Assembly: GCF_024170285.1 (NCBI RefSeq)
Contig: NZ_JALJXV010000005.1
Coordinates: forward strand, 186,001-250,000
Reading direction: 5' to 3'
Origin: Natronocella acetinitrilica
Lineage (GTDB): Bacteria > Pseudomonadota > Gammaproteobacteria > Nitrococcales > Aquisalimonadaceae
DNA length: 64,000 nt
Both the position numbers and the translations under genes were made by a program. Within the stretch, counting starts at the first letter, position 1. Each line of letters begins with the position of its first letter. Shown one piece after another: positions 27,902 to 36,594 of the stretch. Under the pieces are notes generated by a model, which worked only from the letters and a program-made list of their open reading frames with translations, was not told the DNA's origin and ran no database searches.

Positions 27902-28846
27902 ATGGAGTCACCGTTTCGCACCATCATCGTCCCTGTGGATGGATCACGCTATGCGGCAGCTGCGGTTCGCTATGGCGGGCAGTTGGCCCACGCGTTGAAA
28001 GCCCCACTGCAACTGGTTCACGTATTCCCGGCATCGCCCCGTGAAATGCTTGAGCGCCTGGCCAATCGCGCGGAGCGCATCGCCGTCTCATACATGAAGC
28101 GGGAACAATTCAACGCCATGCGCGATGCGAGCGCCCAGCGGGCCTTCGAGGCGGCCCGGGAAGCGCTTCCCAAGGGGCAGGCAAGCGCCGAGGAGATCAT
28201 TGTCCCCGGAGAACCCGCCAGCGGCCTGATTGCCCACGCGCAGCTCAATGAGGCGCCGCTCATCATCATGGGCCGCCGGGGTCTTGGCAGCTTTCGCGAG
28301 TTGTTGTTGGGCAGTGTCAGTGAGCGCGTCGTGCACCATGCCTCCTGCCCGGTCACCCTCATGAGTGACAAGGGACCGGATGCATTGCCCAGCGTGCTGG
28401 TGGTGCCGGTGGACGGATCCACCCAGGGCAATCGTGCCGCCGTCCACGCGGCGTCAATCGCACGGATCACCGGAGCGCGGATCAAGCTGGTTCACGTGTA
28501 TCCCCGCTCCAGCGACGAGATTCCCGGCATTGGTGCCGGGATGACCGGCATGGCCGGGATCGCCCCGGAGATGGAGAAACGCTTTGCGGACATGGGCAGG
28601 GAAGCGGCTCGGATCGCCTTCGAGGGCGCTCGGGCAGCCATGAATGACAAGGGCCTGAAGATCGAGGAGATCCGTGATGGCGGCAGTATTCACGAGGCAA
28701 TCCTGGATGCCGCGGCGGAAGAAAAAGACACAAGCGCCATCGTCATGGGCCGCCGTGGACTGAGCCGCATGAAGGAAATGTTACTCGGCAGCGTCAGCCA
28801 GCGGGTACTGCACCGGGCCAAGTGTCCGGTCACGCTGGTGAGCTGA
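27902..28846 (+). CDS. Tandem universal stress protein (UspA family)
   Basis: 314 residues from ATG 27902, five bases after GGAGG. Two intact Usp domains: residues 1-152 (TIIVPVDGSRYA, IIMGRRGLGSFRELLLGSVSERV) and 158-314 (VLVVPVDGSTQG, IVMGRRGLSRMKEMLLGSVSQRV). Both carry the G-x2-G-x9-GS nucleotide-binding motif, unlike the divergent neighbour. A Met/Gly-rich insert (GIGAGMTGMAGI) lies in the second domain. Such proteins accumulate under starvation, low oxygen or envelope stress. An FNR/ANR-like box lies 94 bp upstream and a strong hairpin terminator follows. Confidence 0.92.
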   Translation: MESPFRTIIVPVDGSRYAAAAVRYGGQLAHALKAPLQLVHVFPASPREMLERLANRAERIAVSYMKREQFNAMRDASAQRAFEAAREALPKGQASAEEIIVPGEPASGLIAHAQLNEAPLIIMGRRGLGSFRELLLGSVSERVVHHASCPVTLMSDKGPDALPSVLVVPVDGSTQGNRAAVHAASIARITGARIKLVHVYPRSSDEIPGIGAGMTGMAGIAPEMEKRFADMGREAARIAFEGARAAMNDKGLKIEEIRDGGSIHEAILDAAAEEKDTSAIVMGRRGLSRMKEMLLGSVSQRVLHRAKCPVTLVS

Positions 28847-28865
28847 ATTGCCGCTGTAAAATTCT

Positions 28866-28894
28866 CGCCGCTCCCTGCCGGGGGCGGCGTTATT
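28866..28894. terminator. Bidirectional intrinsic terminator after the usp gene
   Basis: A 10-bp stem (5' arm CGCCGCTCCC, 3' arm GGGGGCGGCG, one G-T pair) with a TGCC loop spans 28866-28889, followed on the plus strand by TTATTC and on the minus strand by AGAATTTTAC. It ends the plus-strand usp transcript and can also serve the short minus-strand gene that begins its 3' end here. Confidence 0.75.
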
Positions 28895-29124
28895 CAGATA
28901 GGCTCTTCATCGATTTCGCAGTAAAACCAGTCCTCGCTGGCCTCCGCACCATAGAGTTCCTCGAAATTATGCGCCGCGAACTGCCGGGCCTCCTTTTCGT
29001 TCACAGCGGCGATGATCATCCCCATCCGGCATTCGCGCGCCGCCTCTGCGCCGCCTGCCTGCTCGATCTCCTGGCCAGCCGCTTCCGATGCCGGCCGGCA
29101 GATCCATTCCTTCTTGTCTCCCAC
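28894..29124 (-). CDS. Small unknown acidic protein
   Basis: 76 residues from GTG 29124, with GGAGGG four bases upstream; the longer frame from 29145 has no SD. The sequence is acidic (ends EDWFYCEIDEEPI), with KEWICRP near the start and AAVNEKEARQFAAHNFEELYG in the middle, and has no membrane helix. It looks like a folded cytosolic protein of about 8 kDa rather than a shadow frame. It lies between two terminators, one upstream for the barrel gene and one at its own end. No family recognised. Confidence 0.6.
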   Translation of the reverse strand: MGDKKEWICRPASEAAGQEIEQAGGAEAARECRMGMIIAAVNEKEARQFAAHNFEELYGAEASEDWFYCEIDEEPI

Positions 29125-29148
29125 GTGCCCTCCGCTCCGGTACAAAAC

Positions 29149-29176
29149 AAAAAAGGGTAGGCCAAGCGCCTACCCC
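29149..29176 (-). terminator. Intrinsic terminator of the outer-membrane barrel gene
   Basis: A perfect 8-bp stem GGGTAGGC/GCCTACCC with a five-base loop, read leftwards, is followed by TTTTTT. It lies 58 bp downstream of the minus-strand barrel gene and is a textbook Rho-independent terminator. Confidence 0.88.
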
Positions 29177-29233
29177 TTATCAGTTAGCATTACCTGGCCG
29201 CCGGGTCCAGCCGCAGAAGCGAACCAGTCCGAT

Positions 29234-30019
29234 TTAGAGCGGCATATCGACGCCGAGGCCGATGGCCACATCGGGGCTTGCGTCATAGACGCCAACGGAT
29301 ACGAACGGCTTGAGAATCGCCACCTGCTGGAGATTGAAATTGGCGCCCAGCACCAGATCCATATGGTTTCCGAAGCCCGGACCAGGAAGGTTGTTCGGAG
29401 CGGAATCCCCCACCAGTTCCACGTTCAAGGCGAATACCGGCGTGATCCTGTGGCCATACCCGATACCCCAGTTCTGGTAGGTGCCACCGAAGCCATCGTT
29501 GTCCTGGATGGTGTAGCCGAACTCGCCGTAGATCTTGCCGTCGGCGCCGACCCGCTGTTCTGCGGCAAGATTCATGTAGAAATCGATGCCGTCCATCGGA
29601 TAGGGGCCAACGTCATCCGCACCGGCAAGGCGGACACCGCCCTCGACGGAGACATTGTCCACCAGCGCGATCTTGCCGAACAGAACCAGTGCCTCAAGGC
29701 CGGCGTCATCCGGATCGTTGTTGCTATCGCCGGAGTTCGAGTTATAGGTGAGGTGCCCACCGATTTCCAGGCCACGAATGACGCCGTAGCGAGCGCCGAT
29801 CGGACCGATCCGCAGGTTGTCGTATTCGAATTCGCCGGGTTCGCGATTCGATTCGTAAGCCAGATTGCCAAAAAGCTCGAACTGGTCCTGCGGGGTAACC
29901 TTGGCGTGCTGGATCTGGATGGGGCGGATGTCAGCGCTGGCGGCGGTCACCCCAAGCAACCCGGCGATTGCGACTGCGCTGGGCATAAGGGTCCGACGGG
30001 ACAGGGTCTTCAGGTCCAT
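29234..30019 (-). CDS. Putative outer-membrane beta-barrel protein
   Basis: 261 residues with a signal peptide (basic start, then AVAIAGLLGVTAASA; cleavage before DIRPIQ). The mature part alternates polar and hydrophobic residues in barrel strands such as FELFGNLAYES, GLEIGGHLTYNSNS, KIYGEFGYTIQD and NWGIGYGHRI, and is acidic, with many Asp, Gly and Asn. It resembles the porin/transporter barrels of the MetA-pathway/phenol-degradation type. The SD lies in a 12-bp palindrome AGGAGATCTCCT (30021-30032) that could pair with itself or hide the ribosome site. Monocistronic with its own terminator. Confidence 0.75.
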   Translation of the reverse strand: MDLKTLSRRTLMPSAVAIAGLLGVTAASADIRPIQIQHAKVTPQDQFELFGNLAYESNREPGEFEYDNLRIGPIGARYGVIRGLEIGGHLTYNSNSGDSNNDPDDAGLEALVLFGKIALVDNVSVEGGVRLAGADDVGPYPMDGIDFYMNLAAEQRVGADGKIYGEFGYTIQDNDGFGGTYQNWGIGYGHRITPVFALNVELVGDSAPNNLPGPGFGNHMDLVLGANFNLQQVAILKPFVSVGVYDASPDVAIGLGVDMPL

Positions 30020-30223
30020 GAGGAGATCTCCTGTTTCTTATGGATTCCGTTGGAAAATAGTAGACTCGGCAGGCGTAACTGCGCTCCGGCGGGCTGGATG
30101 CCGCGACGCTGGACGCTGGCGAGAACTGAAAACATTACCAGCCGCCTCAGGCTTGAACCACCTGTCTGCGAACAACGACGCAGCAGGAGTATCAAGCCGA
30201 AAGCGGCCCGGTGGGGGACAAGC

Positions 30224-30514
30224 ATGCTGGGGCAATTCTTTCGACGCCTGTTTGGTGGCGGTGACGGTGGCACTACCATCGCAGCGACCGAGGATTACAA
30301 GGATTACCTGATCGAAGCAACGCCGCTGCGGGACGCCGCCGGCTGGCGTGTCAGCGGGCGCATCAGCCAGGGTAGCGGCGAGTCCCGGCAGGTACACGAC
30401 TTCACCCGCGCCGACACTTCGCCCAACCAGGACGACATCGTGGCAATGACACTGCGCAAGGGACGGCAACTGATCGACGAGCGAGGCGCGCAACTGTTCG
30501 ATCAGCGGCCCTGA
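30224..30514 (+). CDS. HlyU family protein
   Basis: 96 residues from ATG 30224, behind GGGGG at seven bases. The start LGQFFRRLFGGG, the central YKDYLIEATPLRD, the DFTRADTSPNQDDIV segment and the end LRKGRQLIDERGAQLFD match small HlyU proteins. Vibrio HlyU relieves H-NS silencing of toxin genes, but most family members have no tested role, and this one need not be a virulence regulator. Divergent from the barrel gene across about 200 bp with no other feature. Confidence 0.82.
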   Translation: MLGQFFRRLFGGGDGGTTIAATEDYKDYLIEATPLRDAAGWRVSGRISQGSGESRQVHDFTRADTSPNQDDIVAMTLRKGRQLIDERGAQLFDQRP

Positions 30515-30629
30515 GCACTCCGGGCATTGGAGTTGTTCAGCATTTACCCGGGCGCGTAGACTTCGGCAAAAATCGACAGAGGCCTGGCGGCCACATTCAC
30601 CGAACCACGAATAGGGAAGGAACGTTCGC

Positions 30630-32900
30630 GTGTCTGACCATCCAAGCATCCGGCGATTCATCCATCTCACACTCCTGGCCATGCTCGCCCTGGCTCTCCT
30701 GCCAACCCCGGTTCTGGCCGAGGACGGCGGCCATGAGGAACTGGCCGCCCTGCTGGAGGACGAGCAGGCCCGGGAACGGCTGATCGAGCACTTGCGTGGA
30801 GCGGCCCGGGACGACGCTCAGGCAACTGCCGAGGAAGAGGAAGCCTTTTCCCTGCCACGGCAGATCGCCAATATCACCCAGGGAATCGCCGAGGGCACCG
30901 TCACCGAGCTCAATGCCGCCGTGGCTGCGATCCGCGACGTCAATCTCGGTGATGGCGACAACCTTGCGGAGTTCGGCATGGCGGCGCTGGACCTGGCCCT
31001 GGTGGTCGCAATCACCGTCGCACTGTTCTTCCTCCTGCGGCGTCTATCCGCGCCGCTGTTCCGGCGTGATAGCGACTGGGCCTTGCAGGGCAGCGCCGTT
31101 TCCCAGACGGTACGGCGCACCATTGCAGTCGTCCTTGCCGCTGCGCTGGACGTGATCATCGTGGTGCTCGCCTGGGTGGGCGGCTATGTGGTCACACTGC
31201 TGTTTGTCGGTGGCACAGGCGAAATGGAAACCCGTCACAGCCTGTTCCTGAATGCCTTCCTGCTGATCGAGGTCTTCAAGGCAGCGATTCGCATGATCTT
31301 CTCTTCCCGCTACGAGGGTCTGCGACTGCTGCCCATGTCGGGAGAAGAAGCGGCGTACTGGAACGCCTGGCTGGCACGGCTGGCCGGTTTCATCGGTTAC
31401 GGCCTGCTGGTCGTGGTGCCATTGACCAACCTGAACTTCGGCACCGGGCTCGGCCGGGTTGCCGGGCTCCTGATCATGCTGGTGGCGTTCATCTACGCCC
31501 TGGTCATCATCCTGCAGAACAAGACCCGGGTGCGGGAGCGGCTTGAAGCGATGGCCAGTGAGTCCACATTCGCCTTCACCCGCTTTCTGACCAATCTGGC
31601 AGCCAGATTCTGGCATCTGGTCGCGCTTGCCTACTTCGCTGCGCTGGCCGTGGTCACGGTGACCCGTCCCGAGGATGCGCTGCCGTTCATGGCCCAGGCC
31701 ACAATCCAGACTGTGGTGGCCGTGCTACTGGGATCGCTGCTTGCGGTGGTTCTGACCCAGGTTATCAGCCGGCAGATCAAGGTGCCCGACGAAACCAGAG
31801 CGCGCTTCCCTCTGCTTGAGGAGCGGCTGAACTCGTACATCCCCACCGGCCTCAAGATCATGCGGCTCGGCATTCTGATCATGGTGCTCGCGGTGATTGC
31901 CGACGCCTGGAGCCTGTTCAACCTGGGGAACTGGCTGGGCTCGGATGCCGGCGCCCGCACGATCGGCACGGTGGTCTCCGTGGCCCTGATCGTCGTGCTC
32001 GCGACCTTGTTCTGGATCGGTGTGGCGAGCTGGATCGAACATCGACTGAACCCGGACAGCGATGGTAAGGAGCCCGGGGCCCGGGAGAAGACGCTGCTGA
32101 CCATCTTCCGAAACGCCATTGCGGTGGCGCTCATCATCATGACCAGCATGATCGTGCTCTCGGAAATCGGCATCAACATCGGACCGCTGATCGCCGGTGC
32201 CGGCGTGCTCGGCCTGGCTATCGGCTTTGGTGCGCAGAAACTGGTGCAGGACATCATCACCGGGGTGTTCATCCAGCTGGAGAACGCCATCAACGCAGGG
32301 GATGTGGTCACAGCCGGTGGCATCACCGGTGTGGCGGAAAAGCTGACCATCCGTTCCCTGGGCCTGCGGGACGTCTCCGGAACGTTTCATATCATCCCCT
32401 TCTCTTCGGTGGACAGCGTGTCCAACTACATGCGGGACTTCGCCTACCATGTGGGCGAATACGGCGTCGCCTATCGGGAGAACATCGACGACGTCATCGT
32501 CAAGCTCCGCGATGCGTTTGACGAGCTGATCGCCCACGAGGAACACAAGCAGAAGATCATCGGCGAGTTGGAAGTTCACGGGGTTACCGCTCTGGCCGAT
32601 AGCTCGGTCAACATCCGGGTGCGCATCAAGACCATCCCCGGCGTGCAGTGGGCCATTGGCCGTGAGTACAACCGCCTGGTGAAAATGCACTTCGACGCCG
32701 CGGGCATCGAGATCCCGTTCCCGCACATGACGCTGTACTTCGGCGAAGACAAGGACGGCAGCGCGCCGCCGGCCCACGTCAGCATGGTGCATCGCAAGGC
32801 GTTACAGGGTCGCAAGGACGATGGGCGCAAGCGGGTAGAAGACGGTCGCGCCGACGCCAACCCCACGTTCAAAGGGGACTTCGACGATGCAGAGGACTAA
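30630..32900 (+). CDS. Large MscS-family mechanosensitive channel (YbiO-like)
   Basis: 756 residues from GTG 30630. A signal peptide (about 1-30, ending PTPVLAED) precedes an acidic periplasmic stretch with a helix-rich segment, then about ten membrane helices. The pore helix and MscS core read IAGAGVLGLAIGFGAQKLVQDIITGVFIQLENAINAGD (split here only by function), with the cytoplasmic beta domain VTAGGITGVAEKLTIRSLGLRD and HIIPFSSVDSVSN. Length and layout agree with YbiO of E. coli (about 740 residues). It should release solutes on hypo-osmotic shock, consistent with a halotolerant lifestyle. Confidence 0.9.
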   Translation: MSDHPSIRRFIHLTLLAMLALALLPTPVLAEDGGHEELAALLEDEQARERLIEHLRGAARDDAQATAEEEEAFSLPRQIANITQGIAEGTVTELNAAVAAIRDVNLGDGDNLAEFGMAALDLALVVAITVALFFLLRRLSAPLFRRDSDWALQGSAVSQTVRRTIAVVLAAALDVIIVVLAWVGGYVVTLLFVGGTGEMETRHSLFLNAFLLIEVFKAAIRMIFSSRYEGLRLLPMSGEEAAYWNAWLARLAGFIGYGLLVVVPLTNLNFGTGLGRVAGLLIMLVAFIYALVIILQNKTRVRERLEAMASESTFAFTRFLTNLAARFWHLVALAYFAALAVVTVTRPEDALPFMAQATIQTVVAVLLGSLLAVVLTQVISRQIKVPDETRARFPLLEERLNSYIPTGLKIMRLGILIMVLAVIADAWSLFNLGNWLGSDAGARTIGTVVSVALIVVLATLFWIGVASWIEHRLNPDSDGKEPGAREKTLLTIFRNAIAVALIIMTSMIVLSEIGINIGPLIAGAGVLGLAIGFGAQKLVQDIITGVFIQLENAINAGDVVTAGGITGVAEKLTIRSLGLRDVSGTFHIIPFSSVDSVSNYMRDFAYHVGEYGVAYRENIDDVIVKLRDAFDELIAHEEHKQKIIGELEVHGVTALADSSVNIRVRIKTIPGVQWAIGREYNRLVKMHFDAAGIEIPFPHMTLYFGEDKDGSAPPAHVSMVHRKALQGRKDDGRKRVEDGRADANPTFKGDFDDAED

Positions 32901-33035
32901 TGATCCGTCGCCTGTCGCTGACCGGCTACAGATGTTTTTTGTGACGTTGCAACGCTAAGGTGTTGGTTCGTGGCGCCGATTGACCGGCTACACACATCGA
33001 CGCGAGCATAGCGACGGGGACAGGAGACAGACATC

Positions 33036-33662
33036 ATGTTCGATATCGGCAAGCGCGGATCCGGCTCCCAGAAGGATGAGCAGGACGATACAACCGACTC
33101 CCTGCCGGGCGTTGGCATGGCCGGCACAAGCCCGGCCTCTGGTAGCGACCAGACCGCTGGTGTTCGCCGGCGCGAGGCAGCCGTGATCGGCCCATCGATT
33201 CATATCGAAGGCACGCTGCGGGGTGAGGAAGACCTGCTGATCGAAGGCCACGTGAAGGGTACGGTACAGCTTCAGGGACACACCTTGACCATCGGCGGCA
33301 AGGGCCAGGTCGAAGCCGAACTCCACGCCCAGAGCATCTACGTGGAGGGCACGGTTCAGGGTGACCTGTATGGCACTGAACTGGTCTCCATTCGCAAGTC
33401 GGCACGCATATTCGGTAATGTCACGGCGCCGCGGGTCAGTCTTGAAGATGGTGCCAAGTTCAAGGGTGCCATCGACATGGACGTGGAGCCCGCACGGCCA
33501 GCGGCAGCCGCTCCGGGCGGTACGTCCAGCGGCAAACCACAGTCCGCCTCCGGCGGCAGTGGTTCTTCCGGCAGCCCGGGAAGTCCGCCCGCCGGGACGG
33601 GCGACAAGAAGACGGAAGATGCCACCAAGGCAACGACGTCCAAGGGCAGTGCCACGGGCTGA
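33036..33662 (+). CDS. Bactofilin (cytoskeletal, DUF583)
   Basis: 208 residues. The core (about residues 48-150) is the bactofilin right-handed beta-helix: AVIGPSIHIEGTLRGEEDLLIEGHVKG, LTIGGKGQVEAELHAQSIYVEGTVQGDL and ARIFGNVTAPRVSLEDGAKFKG, with the repeating hydrophobic-Gly periodicity split across these segments. An acidic disordered N-terminus and a Ser/Gly/Pro/Lys-rich tail flank it. Bactofilins polymerise without nucleotide and organise cell-shape or polar complexes. A methyltransferase-like gene follows after 41 bp and may be cotranscribed. Confidence 0.92.
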   Translation: MFDIGKRGSGSQKDEQDDTTDSLPGVGMAGTSPASGSDQTAGVRRREAAVIGPSIHIEGTLRGEEDLLIEGHVKGTVQLQGHTLTIGGKGQVEAELHAQSIYVEGTVQGDLYGTELVSIRKSARIFGNVTAPRVSLEDGAKFKGAIDMDVEPARPAAAAPGGTSSGKPQSASGGSGSSGSPGSPPAGTGDKKTEDATKATTSKGSATG

Positions 33663-33703
33663 ACCGCCCGCGCAGTCAGCCGCGCGGAACAGGGTGAGGA
33701 CAG

Positions 33704-34321
33704 GTGATCACAGCGCCGAGCGATGCCGGCATCAAGGCCACCGACACACAGGCGGCGGATATATTCCGGGCGCCACTGCTGGAGGCGGTCCTCACCGATC
33801 TGCGTACGCGGGAGCGCGTCAGCGTGCTGGATGCTGGTCCAGCACGCGGACGCACCCTCGCGTTCTTCAGCCAGGGGAGACATCGGCTGGCCTTCGCCGA
33901 CGCCATCACCACCCTGGCCGAGGAAGGTTACACGGCTGGTGGAGCGGAGCCCGGGGCGCTGTTACCAGACCTGGGAAACCAGCCCCTGGACCTGGTGTTG
34001 TGCTGGGATCTGCCGAACTACCTGGCGCAGAAACAATTTGCCGCCGTGCTCGAACCCATCGCCGGGGCCTCCAGCTCTGCCACGCTGATTCACTGCATCG
34101 TTGCCTACTCGGCGCAGCGTATTCCCGAGCGGCCCGGGGACCATGCCATCCTGCCCGACGCGTCGGTTTCACGCCGCGTGAGCGGCGGCGAGCGACCGGC
34201 TCCAAAGTATCCCATGGCTGATCTCGACCGCTTTCTGCCGCGCTACGTCATGGAACGCTCGGTGCTGCTACGCAACGGCTTTCAGGAGTGCCTGCTACGC
34301 TGCAGACGCCCGGGCGCCTGA
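33704..34321 (+). CDS. SAM-methyltransferase-like protein of unknown substrate
   Basis: 205 residues from GTG 33704, behind GAGGACAG. The region VSVLDAGPARGRTLAFF looks like the SAM-binding motif I of a Rossmann methyltransferase, and PLDLVLCWDLPNYL like motif IV. The C-terminal third, AYSAQRIPERPGDHAIL to LLRNGFQECLLRC, suits such a domain. The GxGxG pattern is imperfect, so catalysis is unproven. Same strand as the bactofilin, suggesting a shared envelope or cell-shape role. Confidence 0.6.
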   Translation: MITAPSDAGIKATDTQAADIFRAPLLEAVLTDLRTRERVSVLDAGPARGRTLAFFSQGRHRLAFADAITTLAEEGYTAGGAEPGALLPDLGNQPLDLVLCWDLPNYLAQKQFAAVLEPIAGASSSATLIHCIVAYSAQRIPERPGDHAILPDASVSRRVSGGERPAPKYPMADLDRFLPRYVMERSVLLRNGFQECLLRCRRPGA

Positions 34322-34409
34322 TCGCGCCAAGGAGACATAGGGTGCAGGCCAGGAGACCCGCCACGGATGATGAATCACGGCCCTTATGATGCCCGGCATC
34401 AGATGCGTT

Positions 34410-34922
34410 TCAGTCAGTCGCGTCCGGCATCGCCTCGCGAACCAGCCGAAACAGCTCCCGCGCCGCCCGGGGCGGTTTGCCGGCCTGGCTTTCGCGACGG
34501 GCGTTGCGCAACAGCTGACGCAAGTGCTGCTGGTCAACGTCGGGGTAGTCACTCATGAAGGCGGTTACCGCTTCATCGCCCTCGGCGAGCAGGCGGTCCC
34601 GCCAGTGCTCGATGCGACGATGATGCGCCGCAGATCGGGCCGAAACGCCCTTCAATGCATTCAGCGCCTCCTGGATCGGCTCCGGGTCCACCTCGCGCAT
34701 CAACTTACCGATCAACTGCTTCTGGCGTCGACGCGCTCCGTTGGCTGTCAGACGGTCCGCAAGCGCACAGGCGTCCAGCAGAGCCTCCGACAAAGGCAGA
34801 CTACGGCGTTGATCCGAAGGCAGGGCCAGCACAGCCTCTCCCAATCGTTGCAAGGCCTCGGCTTCCCGCTTCCGACTCGAGCGGCTGGGTGCTTCAGTGG
34901 CGTCTTCCCATTCGTCGTTCAT
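34410..34922 (-). CDS. darP: Ribosome-associated protein DarP (YjgA, DUF615)
   Basis: 170 residues from ATG 34922 (a GTG at 34940 is possible). The SRSSRKREAEALQRLGEAVLAL start, RRQKQLIGKLMRE centre and HHRRIEHWRDRLLAEGDEAV motif are characteristic of DUF615 proteins, and the DVDQQHLRQLLRNARRE segment completes the C-terminus. In E. coli DarP/YjgA assists assembly of the 50S subunit. Highly charged and cytosolic. Divergent from the CBS gene across about 90 bp. Confidence 0.9.
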   Translation of the reverse strand: MNDEWEDATEAPSRSSRKREAEALQRLGEAVLALPSDQRRSLPLSEALLDACALADRLTANGARRRQKQLIGKLMREVDPEPIQEALNALKGVSARSAAHHRRIEHWRDRLLAEGDEAVTAFMSDYPDVDQQHLRQLLRNARRESQAGKPPRAARELFRLVREAMPDATD

Positions 34923-35013
34923 TTCGTCAACCCATGGCACGGCCAGTGTTCGTCAGATCCGCTATCATAGACGGCAAAGAATCCGGATAGGTGAAAGAGG
35001 AGGTCTCGACCCC

Positions 35014-35454
35014 ATGGACATGACTCTTGGAAGCATCATCAAGGAGAAAGGCGGCGCCCTGTTCAGCGTCTCGCCTGACGCGACTGTCAGCGACGCGGTC
35101 AAGGTCATGGTTGACGGCGGCGTCGGGTCGGTCATCGTGCTTGACCACGGCCACATCAAGGGGCTGTTCACCGAGCGCGATCTGCTCCGCCGCGTGGTGT
35201 ATGCGGACAAGGATCCAGCAACCACCCCTATCGCCAAAGTGATGACAGCGGACGTGGCCACGGTGTCACCGGACCTGACGGTGAGCGAAGCCATGTCCCT
35301 GTGCACCGAGAAGCGCATCCGGCGACTGCCGGTAGTCGAAGGCGACGTGCTGCTCGGCGTGGTGTCCTCGGGCGATCTGACCAAATGGGCCGTGCACGAC
35401 CAGCAGCACACCATCGACGATCTGACCAAGTACATCTACGGCGAACCAGCCTGA
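35014..35454 (+). CDS. Two-CBS-domain protein
   Basis: 146 residues from ATG 35014, nine bases after GAGGAGGT; a second ATG lies two codons later. The protein is just a Bateman pair: CBS1 at about 10-65 (FSVSPDATVSDAVKVMVDGG, GLFTERDLLRRV) and CBS2 at about 75-135 (VSPDLTVSEAMSLCTEKRIRRLPV, GVVSSGDLTKW). Such stand-alone pairs bind adenine nucleotides and regulate partner enzymes or channels. No partner can be named. It ends two bases before the convergent deacetylase gene. Confidence 0.9.
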   Translation: MDMTLGSIIKEKGGALFSVSPDATVSDAVKVMVDGGVGSVIVLDHGHIKGLFTERDLLRRVVYADKDPATTPIAKVMTADVATVSPDLTVSEAMSLCTEKRIRRLPVVEGDVLLGVVSSGDLTKWAVHDQQHTIDDLTKYIYGEPA

Positions 35455-35456
35455 GG

Positions 35457-36560
35457 TCAATCCTCAGGCGCTGAGAAGGCCTCGCGGTGGTATTCGGCGG
35501 CGGCGGCAACTTCCGCCAGCCCGCACTCGCCCACATCGGGCACGGGGCCGCCGGCAAGCACCTGCAGCACGGTGTGCACGCCCCTGGACAGAGACTCTGT
35601 GTGGTAACCGCCCTCGAGTATCAGCGCCAGCCGACCCTGACAGTGCCGGTCCGCGATCTCCTGCACCACGCCCGCAAGAGCGGCGAAGCCGTCGTAGCTC
35701 ATGTTGAGCGCGAGATCGAGGCGGTGTGCGTCAAAGCCTGCCGAAACCAGCACGAGGTCGGGGCGGAACCAGTCCGCCGCGGGCACGAGGATGTCCTGGA
35801 AGGCACGGACCAGCGCCAGATCACCCGCTCCTCCGGGCAGGGGAACATTGACCGTGGTGCCCTCCCCGAGGCCCGCTCCCACCTCTTCGAGGACGCCTGA
35901 CCCCGGATAGAAAGGTGCAGCCCGGTGGGTGTCAAAGAACATGACGTCGGGATCGGCCCAGAAGATGTCCTGGGTGCCGTTGCCATGGTGCGCATCCCAA
36001 TCAATGATGAGCACGCGCTTGCATCCCAGTGCAGCCTGGGCGTGAGCGGCTGCAACGGCGACATTATTGAACAGGCAGAAACCGCGCGCCCGGACGGGCT
36101 CGGCGTGGTGCCCCGGTGGTCGTACCAGTGCAAAGGCACTATTCGCATCGCCATTGACCACGGCCTCGACGGCAGCGATCGACGTGCCCGCCGCCACCTC
36201 GGCCGCCTCCACACTACCCGCCGAGACCGCCGTGGTGTCCACGTCCAGCCAGGCATTCTGGCCACGTAACTCGCTGATATCCTCAAGATAAGAAAGGGTA
36301 TGCACACGACTGAGCTGTTCGCGGGTTGCCTGTCGACCTGGCCCGAAACGCACCCCGGCAATGGGCTCCCTGGCCAGCAATTCGGCGATTGCCGTGAGGC
36401 GCCCGGGATGTTCGGGGTAACTCCACTTCACCTGTAGCCCGGAGAGAATCTCGCGGACCCGTCGATCAAGCCGACCTGGCAGAAAAGGGCTGTCGGCATC
36501 GGGCCTGTGGTTGAGCATGCGCTCATCGTGCAGCACAAGCACGTCGCGATCTCCGATCAT
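35457..36560 (-). CDS. Histone-deacetylase superfamily amidohydrolase (class II-like, acetylpolyamine/acetoin type)
   Basis: 367 residues; the ATG follows GGGGAGAGATGA. Zinc-site motifs are complete: RPPGHHAE (active-site His pair), [12 protein letters not shown] and [10 protein letters not shown], and the late EGGYH loop. The N-terminal part has [11 protein letters not shown], typical of bacterial HDAC-like enzymes that deacetylate acetylpolyamines or lysines. Substrate is not determinable here. It begins 34 bp after the transglutaminase gene on the same strand and is likely cotranscribed with it. Confidence 0.92.
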   Translation of the reverse strand: MIGDRDVLVLHDERMLNHRPDADSPFLPGRLDRRVREILSGLQVKWSYPEHPGRLTAIAELLAREPIAGVRFGPGRQATREQLSRVHTLSYLEDISELRGQNAWLDVDTTAVSAGSVEAAEVAAGTSIAAVEAVVNGDANSAFALVRPPGHHAEPVRARGFCLFNNVAVAAAHAQAALGCKRVLIIDWDAHHGNGTQDIFWADPDVMFFDTHRAAPFYPGSGVLEEVGAGLGEGTTVNVPLPGGAGDLALVRAFQDILVPAADWFRPDLVLVSAGFDAHRLDLALNMSYDGFAALAGVVQEIADRHCQGRLALILEGGYHTESLSRGVHTVLQVLAGGPVPDVGECGLAEVAAAAEYHREAFSAPED

Positions 36561-36594
36561 TCATCTCTCCCCTGGTTGGTGGTGTATCGCCCTG

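Noticed and set aside
29012-30223. Plus-strand frame opposite the barrel gene, continuous with HlyU
   Set aside because: It is the complement of an intact signal-peptide barrel gene; only the last 96 codons match a family.
32919-32992. 12-bp direct repeat TGACCGGCTACA between the MscS and bactofilin genes
   Set aside because: Two copies only, 62 bp apart, without symmetry or link to a promoter; likely chance.
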